Origin: Gnetum montanum
Taxonomy: Eukaryota > Streptophyta > Gnetopsida > Gnetales > Gnetaceae
Length of the DNA stretch: 64,000 nt
Reading direction: 5' to 3'
Assembly (NCBI GenBank): GCA_015680685.1
Contig: MNCI01015903.1
Span: 27,944-91,943 of the forward strand
The notes beneath the pieces are model-generated. The model saw nothing but the letters and a program-made list of their open reading frames with translations, ran no database searches and was not told the DNA's origin. Position numbers and translations under genes: made by a program. Shown here piece after piece: positions 1 to 12,716 of the stretch (positions within the stretch are counted from its first letter, which is position 1; each line of letters starts with the position of its first letter).

Positions 1-273
1 TAGGTTAGTTTAGACTTCACTTTCTATTACTAATTAGTTAAATAATTAATTTATTTATTGTCATTAGGAGTAGCCTAAGGTTGAAACAACATCAATAATC
101 ATATGCCTTTGGACTAAATCATACATGACAAAGCTACCACTAGTCCAAGTGGGAAGATAGCAAACTGCGATCAAGGCATAATGATCTAGATGCCACAACT
201 AGTCCCGTCCATGGAATTTGACTGGATCATGCTTGAATGCTTGTGATTCATATGGTTGGTTGTAGGGGGTACC
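1..273 (+). mobile_element. 3' part of an LTR (palindrome-array family), cut by window start
   Basis: The stretch ends in ACTCATCA, as all LTRs of this family do. It shares the conserved blocks 'ggactaaa..cata..tgacaaagct', 'actagtc' and 'gtggga' with the LTRs at 32720-33482 and 40400-41227. It is closest to 47832-48117, with only scattered substitutions between them. It lies in plus orientation. The 5' part, with promoter and TATA box, is outside the window. Confidence 0.8.
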
Positions 274-560
274 TCACCACTCATCACATCTCTTCTCCAC
301 TGAGCTGTCTCAATTGAGATGTCTACAAAAATTCTTGAGACATCTTCTAACATCCAAGATGTCTCTCCTGAGAGCTTAGATCTTAGATAAGATGACTTCA
401 TAACCTCCAAGATGTCTCCACTGAGCCTAGAACCTACAAGAACACAAAGATAGGAAAAGGAACAAGGAAATTAGAAGAGGTGTTCATACACTAGCTCTCC
501 CATCCTTCAAAAAGTGAACTCATGTGAACACAAGAGTAGGAGTTGAAGTCATTCCTCATG
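274..560. repeat. Dispersed repeat shared with 48118-48395
   Basis: This AT-rich stretch matches 48118-48395 almost base for base and in the same order. In both places it directly follows the CA end of a plus-strand LTR. It contains repeated 'gatgtct' blocks. Similarity stops near 560. Beyond that point this copy runs into gag-like sequence on the minus strand, while the other runs into a Ty3/gypsy integrase tail, also minus. It is probably the 3' non-coding end of a minus-strand retroelement. No coding capacity was recognised. Confidence 0.7.
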
Positions 561-1294
561 TGACTCTTAGATTCATCTCTTCTAAATTTATTTGAGGTCT
601 TAGGCCTTAAATTCCCCCTAAGTTTGAAGTTTACCTCATCTCTTCCAAGAATTTTTGCAAGACCTGATTGTAACTTTATCTTCATAGGATATTTTGCACA
701 TAAAACGAGTGGTTGAGAACTGGATCTATGAGCATGATAAGACTTTTTAGCTTTATATAATGCATCTTCTTTCTCCATAAGAATACTTGTCGATGGTGCC
801 TTTTACCTTTTTCTTGCTCATATCTTGCTATCATGATAGAGTCCCTTCTTGCTTGAGCCTCTATTGGCTGATATGGCCTAGTCATGTTTTTGGTAACTTG
901 ATACCCTTCTTGTAGATGGCCAAGATTTTATCACAAGAGGGTTGCTTGAAGCATCAATGGTATTGAGCTTTCTAGTGGCAAGACAATGTTACCTTTTAAG
1001 TCTTTCCATATGAATTGTTCATCTTGGTAGAAAATGAATGTGAAATATGGATAATAAGGTTTAGTATGAGCATATAAGATTCTTGTTTGCATCACTGCAC
1101 TATAATTTTCTTCATTATAGTCTCTATCATTACTTTCGTTAAGATCAATCACAAATGGAGATTTCACTTTAGATATGAAAGCCATTTTTGGTTGGTTTAT
1201 GTTTAAATGTGTATGTGTTTGAAAAAATATTATAAGTAGGAAATATAGGCTTGGTGATACTTGATATAATGAATTGTGTAAAATCAACTAACTA
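490..1294 (-). pseudogene. Degraded gag of a minus-strand LTR element (element D)
   Basis: The minus strand encodes the N-terminal gag block also found in elements B (49963-50544) and C (56269-56538). The shared order is a short 'H/T..YY/DEY..FTFI' stretch, then 'DEQF.WKDL.GNIVLP', then a downstream 'PIEAQ.RRD' block at about 840-870. Stops and frameshifts break it into pieces (931-1287 and 682-885). Between it and the LTR at 1329 lies a TTGGTGTTGTTGTTGT stretch on the minus strand, in the position of the primer-binding site. The function is that of a retrotransposon capsid precursor, inferred from its position and its similarity to the other copies. The element is dead. Confidence 0.65.
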
Positions 1295-1328
1295 GCAAAC
1301 ATTGACACATCCACAACAACAACACCAA

Positions 1329-2160
1329 TGATAAGTGGTAGAGGATTCGAACACTCAACTATACAAGTTACAAGTATTTACATGTGATCAAATTGTAATC
1401 CATCGATGGATAATGTATGTATAATAGTGAGTTGATAATGAGTTCATGATTGTTGTCTTCTCACTTAGAGTTAGTGAGGTGCAAAATGCATGGTTTAACT
1501 CTTAGTGAGGTATATGATTAAATGATGTTGGTTGACTTTAAGTGTGCTAAATATAAACATAATGGAAATGATTGTAAATTCTACTTCTAAGTGCAGTAAA
1601 AATGTAAAACTATTCTAGCCTAGTGGCAATAAGTATTTGTTCCTAGTGTTTCATGCACATCCTAGACTGATGTTATTGTTACTAGGATTACCAAGTAACT
1701 TTACTATTGAGCAAATCAAGCAAAGTCACTATTGGGTTACCAAAGAATTACACTTTATGTTTGAAACCAGTTGTACTCATTCCACTTTACTAATAAACAT
1801 TAGAATATTAAATGACTTGAGAAATGTAAATCACATAAAAATAAATAACATGCAAAAGTAAATCTATTCTATGTGATATGCTCCAATAATGAAGAATAAT
1901 TTCGATCTTTATTGCCATTCATGAGTTGTGTCTAAGAACAATCTACTTGAATAAAGATGTTATACAACGGTTAATCACCACATTGCAGGCATTCACAACT
2001 AACTTAAACTTTAAGAAAACAAACTGCATGAATTTCACTAAGTGTTGGTCAAAAACTTGTTTTTGATGCAACAGTGGGCTCATATTTGTAAGCATGGTTG
2101 ACTACATCATATCTACGACATCATATATTAGGCTACAATATTGTAGATATGATATTGTAG
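1329..2160 (-). mobile_element. Diverged LTR of element D, minus orientation
   Basis: Read on the minus strand it ends 'CCACTTATCA', directly before the primer-site-like TTGGTG. It carries the family blocks 'tatagttgagtgt', 'gaagacaa', 'aaaccat' and 'cttggtaatcctag'. The far end at 2098-2160 keeps a decayed GATATC palindrome cluster ('catatctac', 'gatatgatattg') with CpG sites mutated. The outer boundary is approximate. It is older than LTRs A to C, judging by divergence. Confidence 0.6.
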
Positions 2161-3560
2161 TCCTTAAACATAAAGGTGTTTCATCACTAGGAAAATAAAT
2201 AGATAGAGTTTTGCTACAATTATAACCGAATGATGCCATAAATATAATTAGTGGCACATTTATATAGACATTTATTAGCATTGTGTTAACATAGATGCAT
2301 TGATGTAGTGGTGTTGAGGCAAATCATATATCAATTTACATATGCTATGTAGTGGATGTATAGTTAATTCGAGTATGCATGGCATACATACATGGCCATA
2401 CATGGTGCTTTAGTGAGTACATGCAGTGAAAGTACATGCAGTGAAAAAATTCTAAGTATATTTGATAATAGATATAAACTTTGTAAAAGAAAAGAATTGA
2501 ACAATTAACTTTGCACTTATTATTGCAATTGCATACCACTATTATATCAAGGTTGGTTGATATATGAAATATTTTTTATATTAGGGGTGTGACTAGGGAC
2601 ACAATGGTTAAGATGGTCATGGAATGTACATGGATGGGTCACATAATAGACCCATGAATCAATGTAGATCGATTTATAGTTTTTCTAATGTTGACATTGT
2701 TGACTAAACCATTTTTCATCACAAGATATTTAGCAACACATATTCCAATTTTCCATAGTCATCTACAACATTGTCCTTGAACCATGTCTTTCCCTTTAGA
2801 GCATCTAAGAATGAAATTCGCTCCTTTAAATTACCAATGGATTCATCATGACCTTAATTAGTCTTGCTGAATTCACCGAAGCACATTTGCCATGCACTAA
2901 ACTTTCTTGTGTGAAACCCTTCCTACTATTGCCTTCCCCCATAATTGCTACCTAGGTCCGAAACCTCACTCATGCTCTCACATTCTGAGATTGGGAACAA
3001 TAATTTTTCTTTGGTAATATAATTTTTTTGGAGTGTTTTCTTAACTAGTTTAGCTATATATTTATGATATATATTTATTATTTGGTTGAGAGAATCTTTT
3101 ATATTTTTCAAATTAATAAAATTTCAAATTGTTTTACCTAGAATTGATTTTCACATTGAAATCAAAAATCAAAACCAATGTACATTATCTCAACCAAAAT
3201 AATAATTCCTTCTAAAAGTTATCTTGTACCCAAGCATCATGAACATAACTATTTATTTACGTGAACCATAACTAACGATAAAATTTTTAAATTACCTTAC
3301 CTTGACTGAATCAGTAGTAGTTAGGCAGTGGGCACATTAAAAAAAAAAAAAAACTAAAAAATAATTTTAAACATAAAATTTTAATTCTCACAAGAAATCT
3401 ACAAGGAAGCGTGAAATTCACATTCTATCCCAATCGGAAGAGCCAATACGATACGATGCGGTTGCAGATGAGATCAACATATCCTGAACATGCAAATGTT
3501 TTGATACGATCGCTTTGTTATAAACTTTAAAGCTCTGCCACGGACTTCTGTTTCGACACT
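2161..3560. other. Intergenic DNA upstream of the PARN-like gene
   Basis: AT-rich sequence without a recognised gene. It contains a short direct repeat ('agtacatgcagtgaaa' twice near 2416-2445) and a poly(A) run at 3339-3352. The promoter of the downstream gene should lie in the last few hundred bases, but no convincing TATA box or motif could be assigned. Confidence 0.4.
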
Positions 3561-3657
3561 CGTGATGAAAATACGATTTCACGAGCAGAAACGCAGCTCT
3601 GCAAAACCAGCATCCCTTCCTATCCATGGATTAATGCAATATCAAGATTACCAAACA

Positions 3658-4073
3658 ATGAAGATACCGACGGTAACGCGTTTCAACTCCAGGCTTGCCA
3701 GAACAGATACGAAATCCAAATTCAATGCTGCGGGCGCACGTTCCAGGGCGCGTTTCTTCTCAGAAACGCAAGCAAATGCGAGCGATGGTAGAAACCCTAG
3801 GAACAAATACCAGGTGACGAGGAGAAACTTTTGGAAGGCTCTGGCTCTGGCGGAGCTGAGAGAGGTTCTTAAAGAGGCGCATTTCGTGGCGATTGATGCG
3901 GAAATGACGGGCGTATGCTCCGGGCGGGGGCGGTGGCGGCAAAGCAGCAGCCGAGACACGGTGCAGGTCAGATATTTGAAGCTCAGGCACTCCGCTTCCA
4001 ACTTCTCTATTGTCCACTTCGGCATCTGCCCCTTCCGCTGGGACCCTGCCTCCCGTGCGTTCTTCGCTCACCC
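3658..4073 (+). CDS. PARN: PARN-like exon 1: targeting peptide and first catalytic motif
   Basis: The start at 3658 gives an N-terminus rich in R, S and A with no acidic residue in the first dozen, as expected for mitochondrial import. An in-frame ATG also exists at 3562. The conserved core begins at 'QVTRRNFW' and includes 'AHFVAIDAEMTG' with the catalytic D and E. 'VRYLKLR' and 'FGICPFRWD' follow, both family signatures. The exon ends CAC CC before GTTCGT. The last two bases plus the first base of exon 2 make a proline codon, giving the family's 'HP-YNF' junction. The exon is GC-richer than its surroundings and open throughout. Confidence 0.88.
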
Positions 4074-4879
4074 GTTCGTCTTCCTCTCTTGCTCCTCTTT
4101 CTGGAATGCATGCATTTTTATCACTACTCTGCTGTTCTTAGGCAAGCTGTTCTTAGGACTTGCCTGGCTTTTTCATGAAAAGGTTCTCAATCCCCCATAG
4201 CACACTTACTCTACGGACAATACATTAAAGGCATAACAGTTTTCTTTTTAGTGTAGCTGTCAATTTTGTAATAGCAATGCGTTACATCTTTATTTGGAAT
4301 GGTTGAAAAAACTCATTAGCCCCTTGCTTTGCTGACGCTTTCTTATTAAAACCTAGCAGTGACTTTACTAACATCATTGAGGTGTATTTCTGCATGTATT
4401 GATTTTAAGAAAAAGGCTTTTTTAATCCAAAGAGTTGGAGGAGCAGGAGGGTTCGTAACATGGGCCTCAATGAATAGCTAGATCTTTATCTATTTGCAAT
4501 TTCTTCATATGGCATGTATTTTTTCAATGATGTAGCAACCTTTTTGAATAGACTCATTATATGATCTTCTTTGCACATGCCTAAATTATCTATGATACCA
4601 TTTCCATAGCTTATTTGAAATAGAAGCCATTCTAAACCTTCATGTAGCATCTGAATTTTATAATTTATCTCTTCTGGTAACATTCAACATTCATTTAAGC
4701 ACACATTTCTACCATGCTGATTTATTAATCATGCCTCATTTGTACAACCCAATATTTAAAATTGTATAAGATAACATGCCTAATTGCTGTCTGATAAAAT
4801 TCTCTTGAGTTTTAATGGAATTATTTTATCATATAAAATGCCGCTAGCCTATCTCCATTAAGACCATCTTGACTTTATC

Positions 4880-6000
4880 CAATTTCTTATATCTGCATCA
4901 ATTGCTCCATTTGATTGGAGCATTAATCCTAGGTAGTGGAACTGTTTTTAGCAAGAGACTTTTTGGCCTTGAATTGTAACTTCTATTTTACCACTGTTTA
5001 TACTTATATTGAAATTACATTCCATGTATTCTGTCTTTTAATAATTTTTAATCTATTTGATTTTAGAACATATCTTTACTTTCTATTTTAGAAGCAATAT
5101 TTTCTTGAGTTGTATCTATCAACAAAATCTCATTTGCAAATAGCATACACCAAGGGATATCATCATGTATTTCCTTTGTTTATCTATACACAACAATAAC
5201 AAATAAGGATGGGCTAACTATAGACATTTGATGTAGATCTACAGTGACTGGATAATTAGATGTGATTCTGCAAGCTGTTCTAATTCTAGTAGTAGTTTCT
5301 TGATACATGTCCTGAATCAGTTTAATATATTTAGCAAGAATGTTTTCCTTCAAAAGGCCCACCAATACCATCTCTAAGTACACTAGTATATGGTTTTTCC
5401 AAGCCAATGAAGATCATATGTAGATTTTCTCAATTGCTTTTGAATTTCTCTGTTAATTTTCATATCAAGAAAATAGCATCTATAGTAGGTCTCCTTGAAA
5501 TAAGTCCAAATTGATTTTCTAATATTGTTGATTCAAGTTTGAGATGCTACTTTTTGACTCTCCCAAAGCTTCATAGTATGGCTCATTAGTTTGATCTCTC
5601 TATAGTTTGCACAGTTTTGCACATCTTCTTTATTCTTTTAGATGGGAACAACAATGCTTTTTCTCTAATTTTAGGCATTTCTCTCTTAAAAAAATTTATT
5701 AAATAATTGTGTCAGCCATGAAAGTCTAATATTGAATTTATTGAATTTTAAAAATTTTGCTCAATAAAATTTTCTAGGCTAGTTTGTGGAGCTTATACAT
5801 TGATAATGTGGATAATCTCATTTTCAAGTACAAGTCTTATGTCTATAATTCGATCACCATAAAGGTATACTTGTATCACCTTATCCTTGATAGGTTGATC
5901 GACAAGCGTGGCCACCCCATTTCAGTGATTTTCTTTTCTTGAGTTGAAAAATTTGTTACCCTTGACGACCAAATTTTAATCATTTTTGCATTTTCCATCT
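4880..6000 (-). mobile_element. RTE-like LINE remnant (endonuclease and RT pieces)
   Basis: On the minus strand, 5800-5940 encodes a degenerate endonuclease block: 'NGVA..VD', 'KDKVIQVYLYGDRIIDIRL' and 'INVYAPQ'. These are hallmarks of RTE-type apurinic endonucleases. At 5180-5407 an RT block reads 'KYIKLIQDMYQETTTRIRTA' followed by 'PVTVDLHQ'. Plant RTE elements have 'DMY....T.VRT' and 'F.V.VGLHQGSALSPYLF'. Many stops and frameshifts are present. It is antisense to the PARN-like gene, in intron 1. The ends are unclear. Confidence 0.65.
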
Positions 6001-6340
6001 TTTTTTAGGCATGCAATGATGAGTTTTTATCTTTTCATGGTTTTAATAATTTGAAAAATTTTTATAGTAAGAGTCAATGTTCTAGGTTGTCGTTTGAAAT
6101 TTCTATTGCTAGACTTGCTTCTTTACCCACACTCATTCTTGATGTGAGAACCCTTGTCCACTTTTCACAAGATTTTTGCACTGATGTTGTATGTTGTTTT
6201 TGGAGGATGTCCTAGTCAGGCCTTGTTTGTTTTCCATAGCAAGCAATTGAGCCTTGTGATTGCTGTGTAGTGCATTTTACGGAATGCCTTGACATTTGCA
6301 ACATTTAAAAAAGAACTCATCCATAAGATTTAGCATGGTT

Positions 6341-6538
6341 TTATAGATGGTTGTCGAATTGATGTTAACCCTCATTCTTTCTCATTTGGGTTTGGGATTG
6401 GTAGTGGTGGAGTTGTAAAAAGAGATTATATTAATAANCTTTATAGATTGTTGTCGACTTGATGTTAACCCTCATTCTTTCTCATTTGGGCTTGGGATTG
6501 GTGGTGGTGGAGTTGTAAAAAGAGATTATATTAATAAA
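6341..6538. repeat. 98-bp tandem duplication spanning a single N
   Basis: 6341-6437 and 6441-6538 are near-identical copies (for example 'gttgtaaaaagagattatattaataa' closes both), separated by 'nct' with the N at 6438. It may be a real tandem duplication or an unmerged overlap left by gap closing. Confidence 0.85.
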
Positions 6539-6572
6539 ATAAGATTTGAAATTCCATTAGATTTTTTGTGGG

Positions 6573-7102
6573 TGTAATGGTGCTGCCTTTGGAAAACACC
6601 ATTTGACACCACCTGAGAGTCCAAAAGCAACAATAAGGGAGGGTAAACTTAATGTGGACTATGCCTCAAAGTAGACAATGCCTCAAAGCTTAAAGTACCT
6701 TGCAAACACAGTATAAAAGCACACAACCTGTTAGCCATGGTTATTGGTATTGGATACAACATAAGTAAACAAGCATGCAACTAGATCAACAAGACATGCA
6801 CAACCACATAAACACACATATACAATACCAAAACCCTTAGAAATCTAAGATGCATTTCTACACTAACACATCTAGCCCTAAGCGTTGCTTTGAAGAGAAG
6901 GGCAGTGGCATGAGCTAGGAAGGTCAAGCCTTCCCAACAAGCCTGCATATCTTTGTGACAAGGTTTACAAGGAATTAGGGATTTTGTACTTCTATGGTGA
7001 TGGTTAAGATAGCATGGAACTTGATAGGAACTCCATACTCATTTGGCCTCAATTTCGAAGGGAAGTAACCTTGGATCTATCAACAAGGCATGTTTTCCTA
7101 TA
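6573..7102 (-). repeat. Element G LTR, 3' copy (left)
   Basis: Matches 12717-13228. Shared blocks are 'atggtgct.cc.ttggaaaa', 'caccac.tgagagtcc.aaagcaacaa', 'cttgcaaacaca' and 'acaaggcatgttttccta'. It begins TG, and its inner end is approximate. Confidence 0.8.
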
Positions 7103-7779
7103 TTGGCCCCTACTTGAGAGAAGGGATGTCCTTGGAGCATACACTTTTCTAAATGTGAAGAGTTCCAATGAAATATTGAAGGACTTCAAACAACTAGAAG
7201 CCTTTTTGACAGTTGTAGGTAGAAAGGTTCGACAGCTAGGGTTCTTCAATTATAAAGCACCAAGTGTTGAACTCAACCTGTCATCCAATAGAGGCTTAGA
7301 GAAGTTTGTGCAACTTGGGTTTAGGAAGAAAATGTTTGCCCTTTTTCATGCAAATTATATCAACCTTTCTACTCAGAGTGAAATCTACTTGCTTGACATG
7401 CAAGTTGGCCCTTCACCTCTGGTTGTGAAATGAGGGGATAGAGTTGATCCTTTTGCAACCAAAGGGAGACTATTTCATGCCTTGGGAGAACGACTCCTAG
7501 TGATAGCCTTTCACTAGCATATGCGGGGATCTTGGGATCCTAGCCTCATTGTGGCATCACCAAACTCCTTAATTGAAAGAAGAGATACAGATTCTCTGCG
7601 TCTCAGAAGTGGTCCATCTTGGATCCACTTTTGGTGCCTTTCAACCTATTACACATTCACTTTTTTTTCTTCTAGGCTACACTATAACTCCCATCAGGAA
7701 GTGGCTGTGTCAGGTTGACCATATTTGTACATTCACAAGGGCAAATTCATGTAGTTTTTTGTGTAAAAGTTCACAATGA

Positions 7780-8960
7780 AAGTCTGCTTGTTCCTAAGAG
7801 CTTGCCACTCATCCTAGGCATCCTCCTTTGAGGATGTGCCTTGCCAATGTACCAAGAACACAACCTTTTGATTTCGAGTGCAACCAATGGTGTGTACATT
7901 GATGATGGAGTGAATTTGTTGATCCTTAACCATTTCAATGTTTGGAGGTACATTGGACCTAAGCACTGTTGGATCAATGTCCCCATGCTTAAACTTTTTG
8001 AGCATAGAAACATAGAACACTGGGTGATATCTGGCTAGATATGCTGGTACTTGCAATTTGTAGGCAACTAGATTGACATGAGAGAAGACCTTACAAGACC
8101 TATCATAACACCTTAAGAACTTTCAACTAGCTCCCTTCTTTGGTTTCATATGTCCCACATAATCCATTTTCAACAAAGCCCATTCACCAACAACAAAATC
8201 CAATGGCCTCCTCTTGCTATTTGCATGTTTTTTCATGTGCTAAACAAATTTTTCCAAATATAACATGGCAACTTGGATCCGATCTACCCATGATTTGATG
8301 AATTCATCTGTTGAAGGATTGAAACCTTGATGTGAGGTTTCCACTAGTTGAGGGATTGATGGTTTCCTCCTCCAGGCCAACTTTGTTGGAGAGAATCTAG
8401 TGGCTGAAGACTTTTAAATGTTGTAGTTGAATTGAGCCATAGGTAGTAGAGCCACCTAGTTTGTCTAATCAAACTAGATGAAATGCTTGAGATACTCTTC
8501 AAGAATTTTGTTGAGCTATTTTTTTTTTGCTTGTTTGTTTGTGGATGCTACCTTGAGGACATCTGCAACTTTGTCCCCAACATTTTAGACAACTTTTGCC
8601 AAAAATTTCGTGTGAAATAAGAGTCATGATAAAAAATAATGCTTGATGACAATCTAAAGTGGTGCATGATGTTGTGAAAGAATAAAGATGCCACATCCTT
8701 AGTCATGCAAGGAGTAGAGCATAGGATGAAGATGCCATACTTCAAGAACTTATCTACAACTACAAGGATGTTGGAAATCCTTGTATTGTGGGAAGCCTTG
8801 TGATGAAATCTATGGAGATGGTCACCCATTGGAGTTTCGAAATTTCCAAGGGATGAAGTAGACCCCTTGGTTTTTCATTAGAACTTTTATCCTACTAACA
8901 AACCAAACAACTTTGCACAAAATTTGCCATATCAACCTCCAAGTTAGGCCAATAGAACCT
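7780..8960 (-). pseudogene. Element G integrase and chromodomain-like tail
   Basis: On the minus strand a zinc-binding region at about 8880-8960 is followed by the catalytic core at 8548-8829: 'ILVVVDKFLKYGIFI', 'DVASLFFHNI' and 'FWQKLSKMLGTKLQMSS'. A C-terminal stretch at 7814-8017 reads 'HPVFYVSMLKKF' and 'VVFLVHWQGTSSKEDA', the pattern of a chromodomain. Frameshifts separate the pieces. Chromodomains target such elements to particular chromatin. Confidence 0.75.
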
Positions 8961-9289
8961 CTGACCAATGTTGCTATTTGTTTGTGACCTAGATGTCTTG
9001 CCTAGAGAGTGCTATGGCATTCATCAATGATTTGAGAATGCAATGCATCACAATTAGGAACATAGATATGAGTTTGCTTAAACATGAGGAGATCATCAAC
9101 CTTGCTGAAATTCGAGTCACCTTCTTCTTGGATCAATTTTACCAACTCCTGATCATGTTGCAATCCATCCTTGATCTACTGCTAGAGTTTATGGTTAGCC
9201 ACCACCTAAGAGTTATTGGGCTTCCACATATCGTCTATCGAGTATATCTAAGGACATTTGCTTAAAGCATTTGCTACCGCATTCTCCCT

Positions 9290-10480
9290 TCTTGGTCGAT
9301 AGACAAACTGAAGATCAAATTCTTGTAACATGCCCAACCATTGAGCTTGCTTTGGCTTTAGCTTGGATTAATTTAGGAGATAGCTTGTGGCAAAGTTGTT
9401 AGTTTTGACTACCATGGGACTACCAAGGAGATAGTTTGCCATGTGCGAAGACAATGCACAATGGTGAATGTCTCATTTTTGTGCATTGACCATAATTGCT
9501 TAGTTTGATTCAACTTCTTGGATTGAAATGTCACAGAATGATTGTCAATCGCCTCATCCAAAGCATTTGTATGAACTTCAAATAGTTTTGAGAAGTTAGG
9601 GAGGGCCAATACCAATTGAGTTATGAGGGCCATCCTGATTTTGTTAAAGGTTTCTTGACACTGAGGGCTCTAGTTCTAGGGAACGTCCTTTTACAAGTTA
9701 GTTAAGGCTACTTTCACTCTAGAGAATCCTTGAAAAGCTTCTTGTAATAACTTGCTAGCCCCAAGAATTGGCGTAGTTGATGCACATTTCTTGGAACAGG
9801 CCCAATGACAATGGCTTGGACTTTCTTTGGATCTAGTTTCACCTTGCTTCCCCTAATGATTTAGCCAAAGAATTTCAGCTCTGGGTTACCAAATTCATAC
9901 TTCTCCCGCTTGACATATATAGTTTGTGTTCTTGCAATTTCAAGAACACTAGGTCTAGATGCTAAATGTGCTCTTCCATCAAGCATGAGTACATCAAAAT
10001 ATTGTTGAGATATGCCACAATGAATTTGCCCAAGAATGGACAAAACACTTCATTTATGAGTGTGCAAAATGTAGCTGTAGCATTGCATAACCCAAAAGGG
10101 CATGACTGTCAACTTGTACAAATTGTAACAAGTGACATGTCATTTTCTCTTCATCACTCTCTATGATTTGCACCTAGTAGTAACCTTGGCAAAGGTCGAG
10201 TCAAGAAAAGACTCAATCTCTTGTTAGTTGGTTGAACAGGTCTAAAGCCAATGGTATTGAATGACTATTTTTGATGATGTGCTTATTAAGTAGTTTGAAA
10301 TCATAGCACAATCTTAACAAGCCATCTCTTCGTTCTTGGCGAACAACATTGGGGCTCCATAAGGAGACTTGGAAGTTTGAATGTAACCCTTCTCTACCAA
10401 GCTTGTCAATTGCCTCCTTAGCTTTGCTAGCTTAGGGGTAGTCATTCTGTAAGGTTACTGCCTAGGAGGGGTAGTTCCTG
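9290..10480 (-). pseudogene. Element G reverse transcriptase and RNase H
   Basis: The RNase H block (9409-9633, minus) reads 'LPNFSKLFEVHTNALDEAID' and later 'IVHCLRTWQ', matching the Ty3/gypsy pattern 'LPDFSKPFEV.TDAS..AIG' and '..HCLRTWRHYL'. RT sequence lies at about 9700-10480, with 'GPVPRNVHQLRQFLGLASYY' at its C-terminal edge (about 9735-9810). Stops in all frames make it inactive. Confidence 0.7.
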
Positions 10481-10869
10481 GTAGCAGCTTAATTTTATGA
10501 TCGACAACCCGATGTTTTGGCAATTCTCTAGGCAACTCTACTGGCATTAGGTCGTTATATCTCCCAAACATGTTTTCAACCCACATGCTCACTTGTACCA
10601 AACTCCCATTGTCTCTCTCAACATTGCAAGAACCATTTATTGGGTTAGGTCCCTCACAACCCATTTCATTACCATGGGCGAGACAAATTGAGCTTCTTGG
10701 TTAGTACTAGTTGCTCTTGGTGCAAAGGTCTTCCCTGCATAGGGTGAATCCTCATGCAAAATGTAGAGAACATCTAGGTATGGGGCAACCAACACTATTG
10801 CCTTTTTAAAGAATTTTTGTCCAAGGATGACTCAGAATGAATCAATATCTAAGATAGAGAAGTCTAGGC

Positions 10870-12400
10870 TTTCACTTCATTGGCTGACTTTCACAACTAC
10901 ATTTCTCACAACTCTCATGCACTTGATTGGATGGAACTTGGCTAACTTGCAGGATGTCAAAATCAGTTGCACTTGTAAATTGAGGGTACAAGCAATTTCT
11001 AGTGAAAGAAAGTTGTGACTAGCACTTGTGTCAACCAAGGCATCAATCACCTTTGATGGGAATTGTATTGGAACAGTTTGTACTAAATGCAAGCTAGGTT
11101 TTTGCTTTGGTTCTCCTTGGACATTTTGCCAAATTGTTGCTAGGTCCTAGGAGATTTGCTCAGTCACCCCAAGGGATTCAATTTCTTGCTCACTATCATT
11201 CACCTTGGTCACTTGCAATCAAGCTTGTGGTTGATAGTCAAGAGCATTTAGCTATTGGTCACCATTTGGACCCCTTCTAGTTGGTTGTTGAGTGGAGTTT
11301 TGTGGGTAGTCTTGAGTAGCATGGTTCCCTAAGGAGATGAAACATCGCACGCTAGGACGCCTAGTAGGATTATTCATGGGTTGTCCAAAGCATGAGCAGT
11401 TGTACCCAGATTTGTCATAGCCTTCGAGAGCTCATCACTTCCCATTACATTGGAAAAAAGCTTGAGAACTAGGGGTAATAGTAGGACACATCTTCCAAAA
11501 GCCACCACTAAAATTTCTTCCACCAAGCTTGATTGATCTGCCACCAAACCTTTTTCCATTTTGAGGTGCATTAGCTCCATTCTTATCTTGCTTATGGGGC
11601 TTTGATTTGACCACCAGACTAGCCACTGGTTCTAATGCTTCCTTGTATTATGAGATTTTGCAGGTTTTTATCTCCCATTGGGCCTAGGGTTTAAGCCCAT
11701 TAAAGAAGAGGCCAAATTTGGTCTATTCATCCATTACTGGAATTTGCAAGATCAAATCTTGGTAATTTCAAAGATAATCCTTTAGCTTCCCTATTTGTTG
11801 AAGTTGTTTCAGCTTTGCCCAAGCTTTGTCAATGGAAGTGCCTAGGCAAAAGTTTTTAACTAGAGTAGTTTTGAGGTCATACCATGTCTTCATTGACCTT
11901 CAAGCAATCCCTGACGTCAAGTCCTTAACAATGCCAAGACACGAGGTCTGAGCAACTCCTTGTAGAAATTGGGAGGTGATGCTGACCTTCATTTCCTTTG
12001 GATACTTGTTCATATCGAGGAAGCACTTCATCTCAAAGATGAAGGCATCTAGGAGTTTGTTGTCACAATCACCTGTGTATATCTTGGGCTCTTTGGGTTG
12101 ACCAAACGAAACTAGATGCAGTTGTTTTTACTTGAACATCTACCTAGTTCTCCAGTTTCTTGTTCCCTGCGTCAAGCTTCTCCACCTATGCCTCGAGGGT
12201 CACTATTCTTTATAACACATCACCCATCAAGACCTGGACATCATCAATGACATCCTGCATTTATTCCACCCAATTCCATAGCACAAAATTTTGAGCTGTG
12301 CAGAGGTTGTGCTTAGCTCTTGAGTTCGATTCTCAAAGATATGGGACATTGAGCTTATCAACAAGATCATGAACCATTTTAACTTGCTCTACCACTAGCA
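10870..12400 (-). pseudogene. Element G gag and protease region
   Basis: On the minus strand the protease block near 10980-11060 reads 'IDALVDTSASHNFLS', matching the Ty3/gypsy retropepsin pattern 'ALVDSGATHNFIS'. The catalytic triplet is D-T-S here. Gag lies upstream, from about 11640 to 12400, and is too broken to define domains. The region between is the expected place for a zinc knuckle, but only scattered Cys/His residues are visible. Confidence 0.6.
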
Positions 12401-12700
12401 AGTGATTGAAAATCACACTATCAATTTCAAGGAGCTACCCCTATAGCTATTGCACCTTGCCAAGGAAGTATTTGTCGTGCTCCCTGAGAGCACCTCATTG
12501 TCATCATCCAGGTTCTCACATTCAGAATTCACATATGTGCCTTATCATGCATGTGCTCCTTTGTGTTGCATTGAGGGTTAGAGCTAGTAGGAGCCTTGTT
12601 GGAATGGTGGCTTCCTATGCTCTTCTTTTTGTTCACCATGGTCACCTAGGAATTTAGGCAAGAAACTACGAACCACCACTAAACTTGAACTGTGAACTTT

Positions 12701-12715
12701 TGACTCTAATACCAA
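12701..12715 (-). promoter_or_regulatory. Primer-binding site of element G
   Basis: On the minus strand it reads TTGGTATTAGAGTCA, one base from the 5' LTR. This fits the initiator tRNA-Met primer site TGGTATCAGAGC with C-to-T decay. Confidence 0.75.
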
Positions 12716-12716
12716 G

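Noticed and set aside
3648-4071. Minus-strand ORFs of 103 and 125 codons
   Set aside because: They are antisense shadows of PARN-like exon 1, which has clear protein similarity on the plus strand.
7014-7433. 139-codon open frame on the plus strand
   Set aside because: It overlaps the inner end of element G's LTR and the element's 3' region and runs opposite to its genes. No similarity recognised, so probably a chance ORF.
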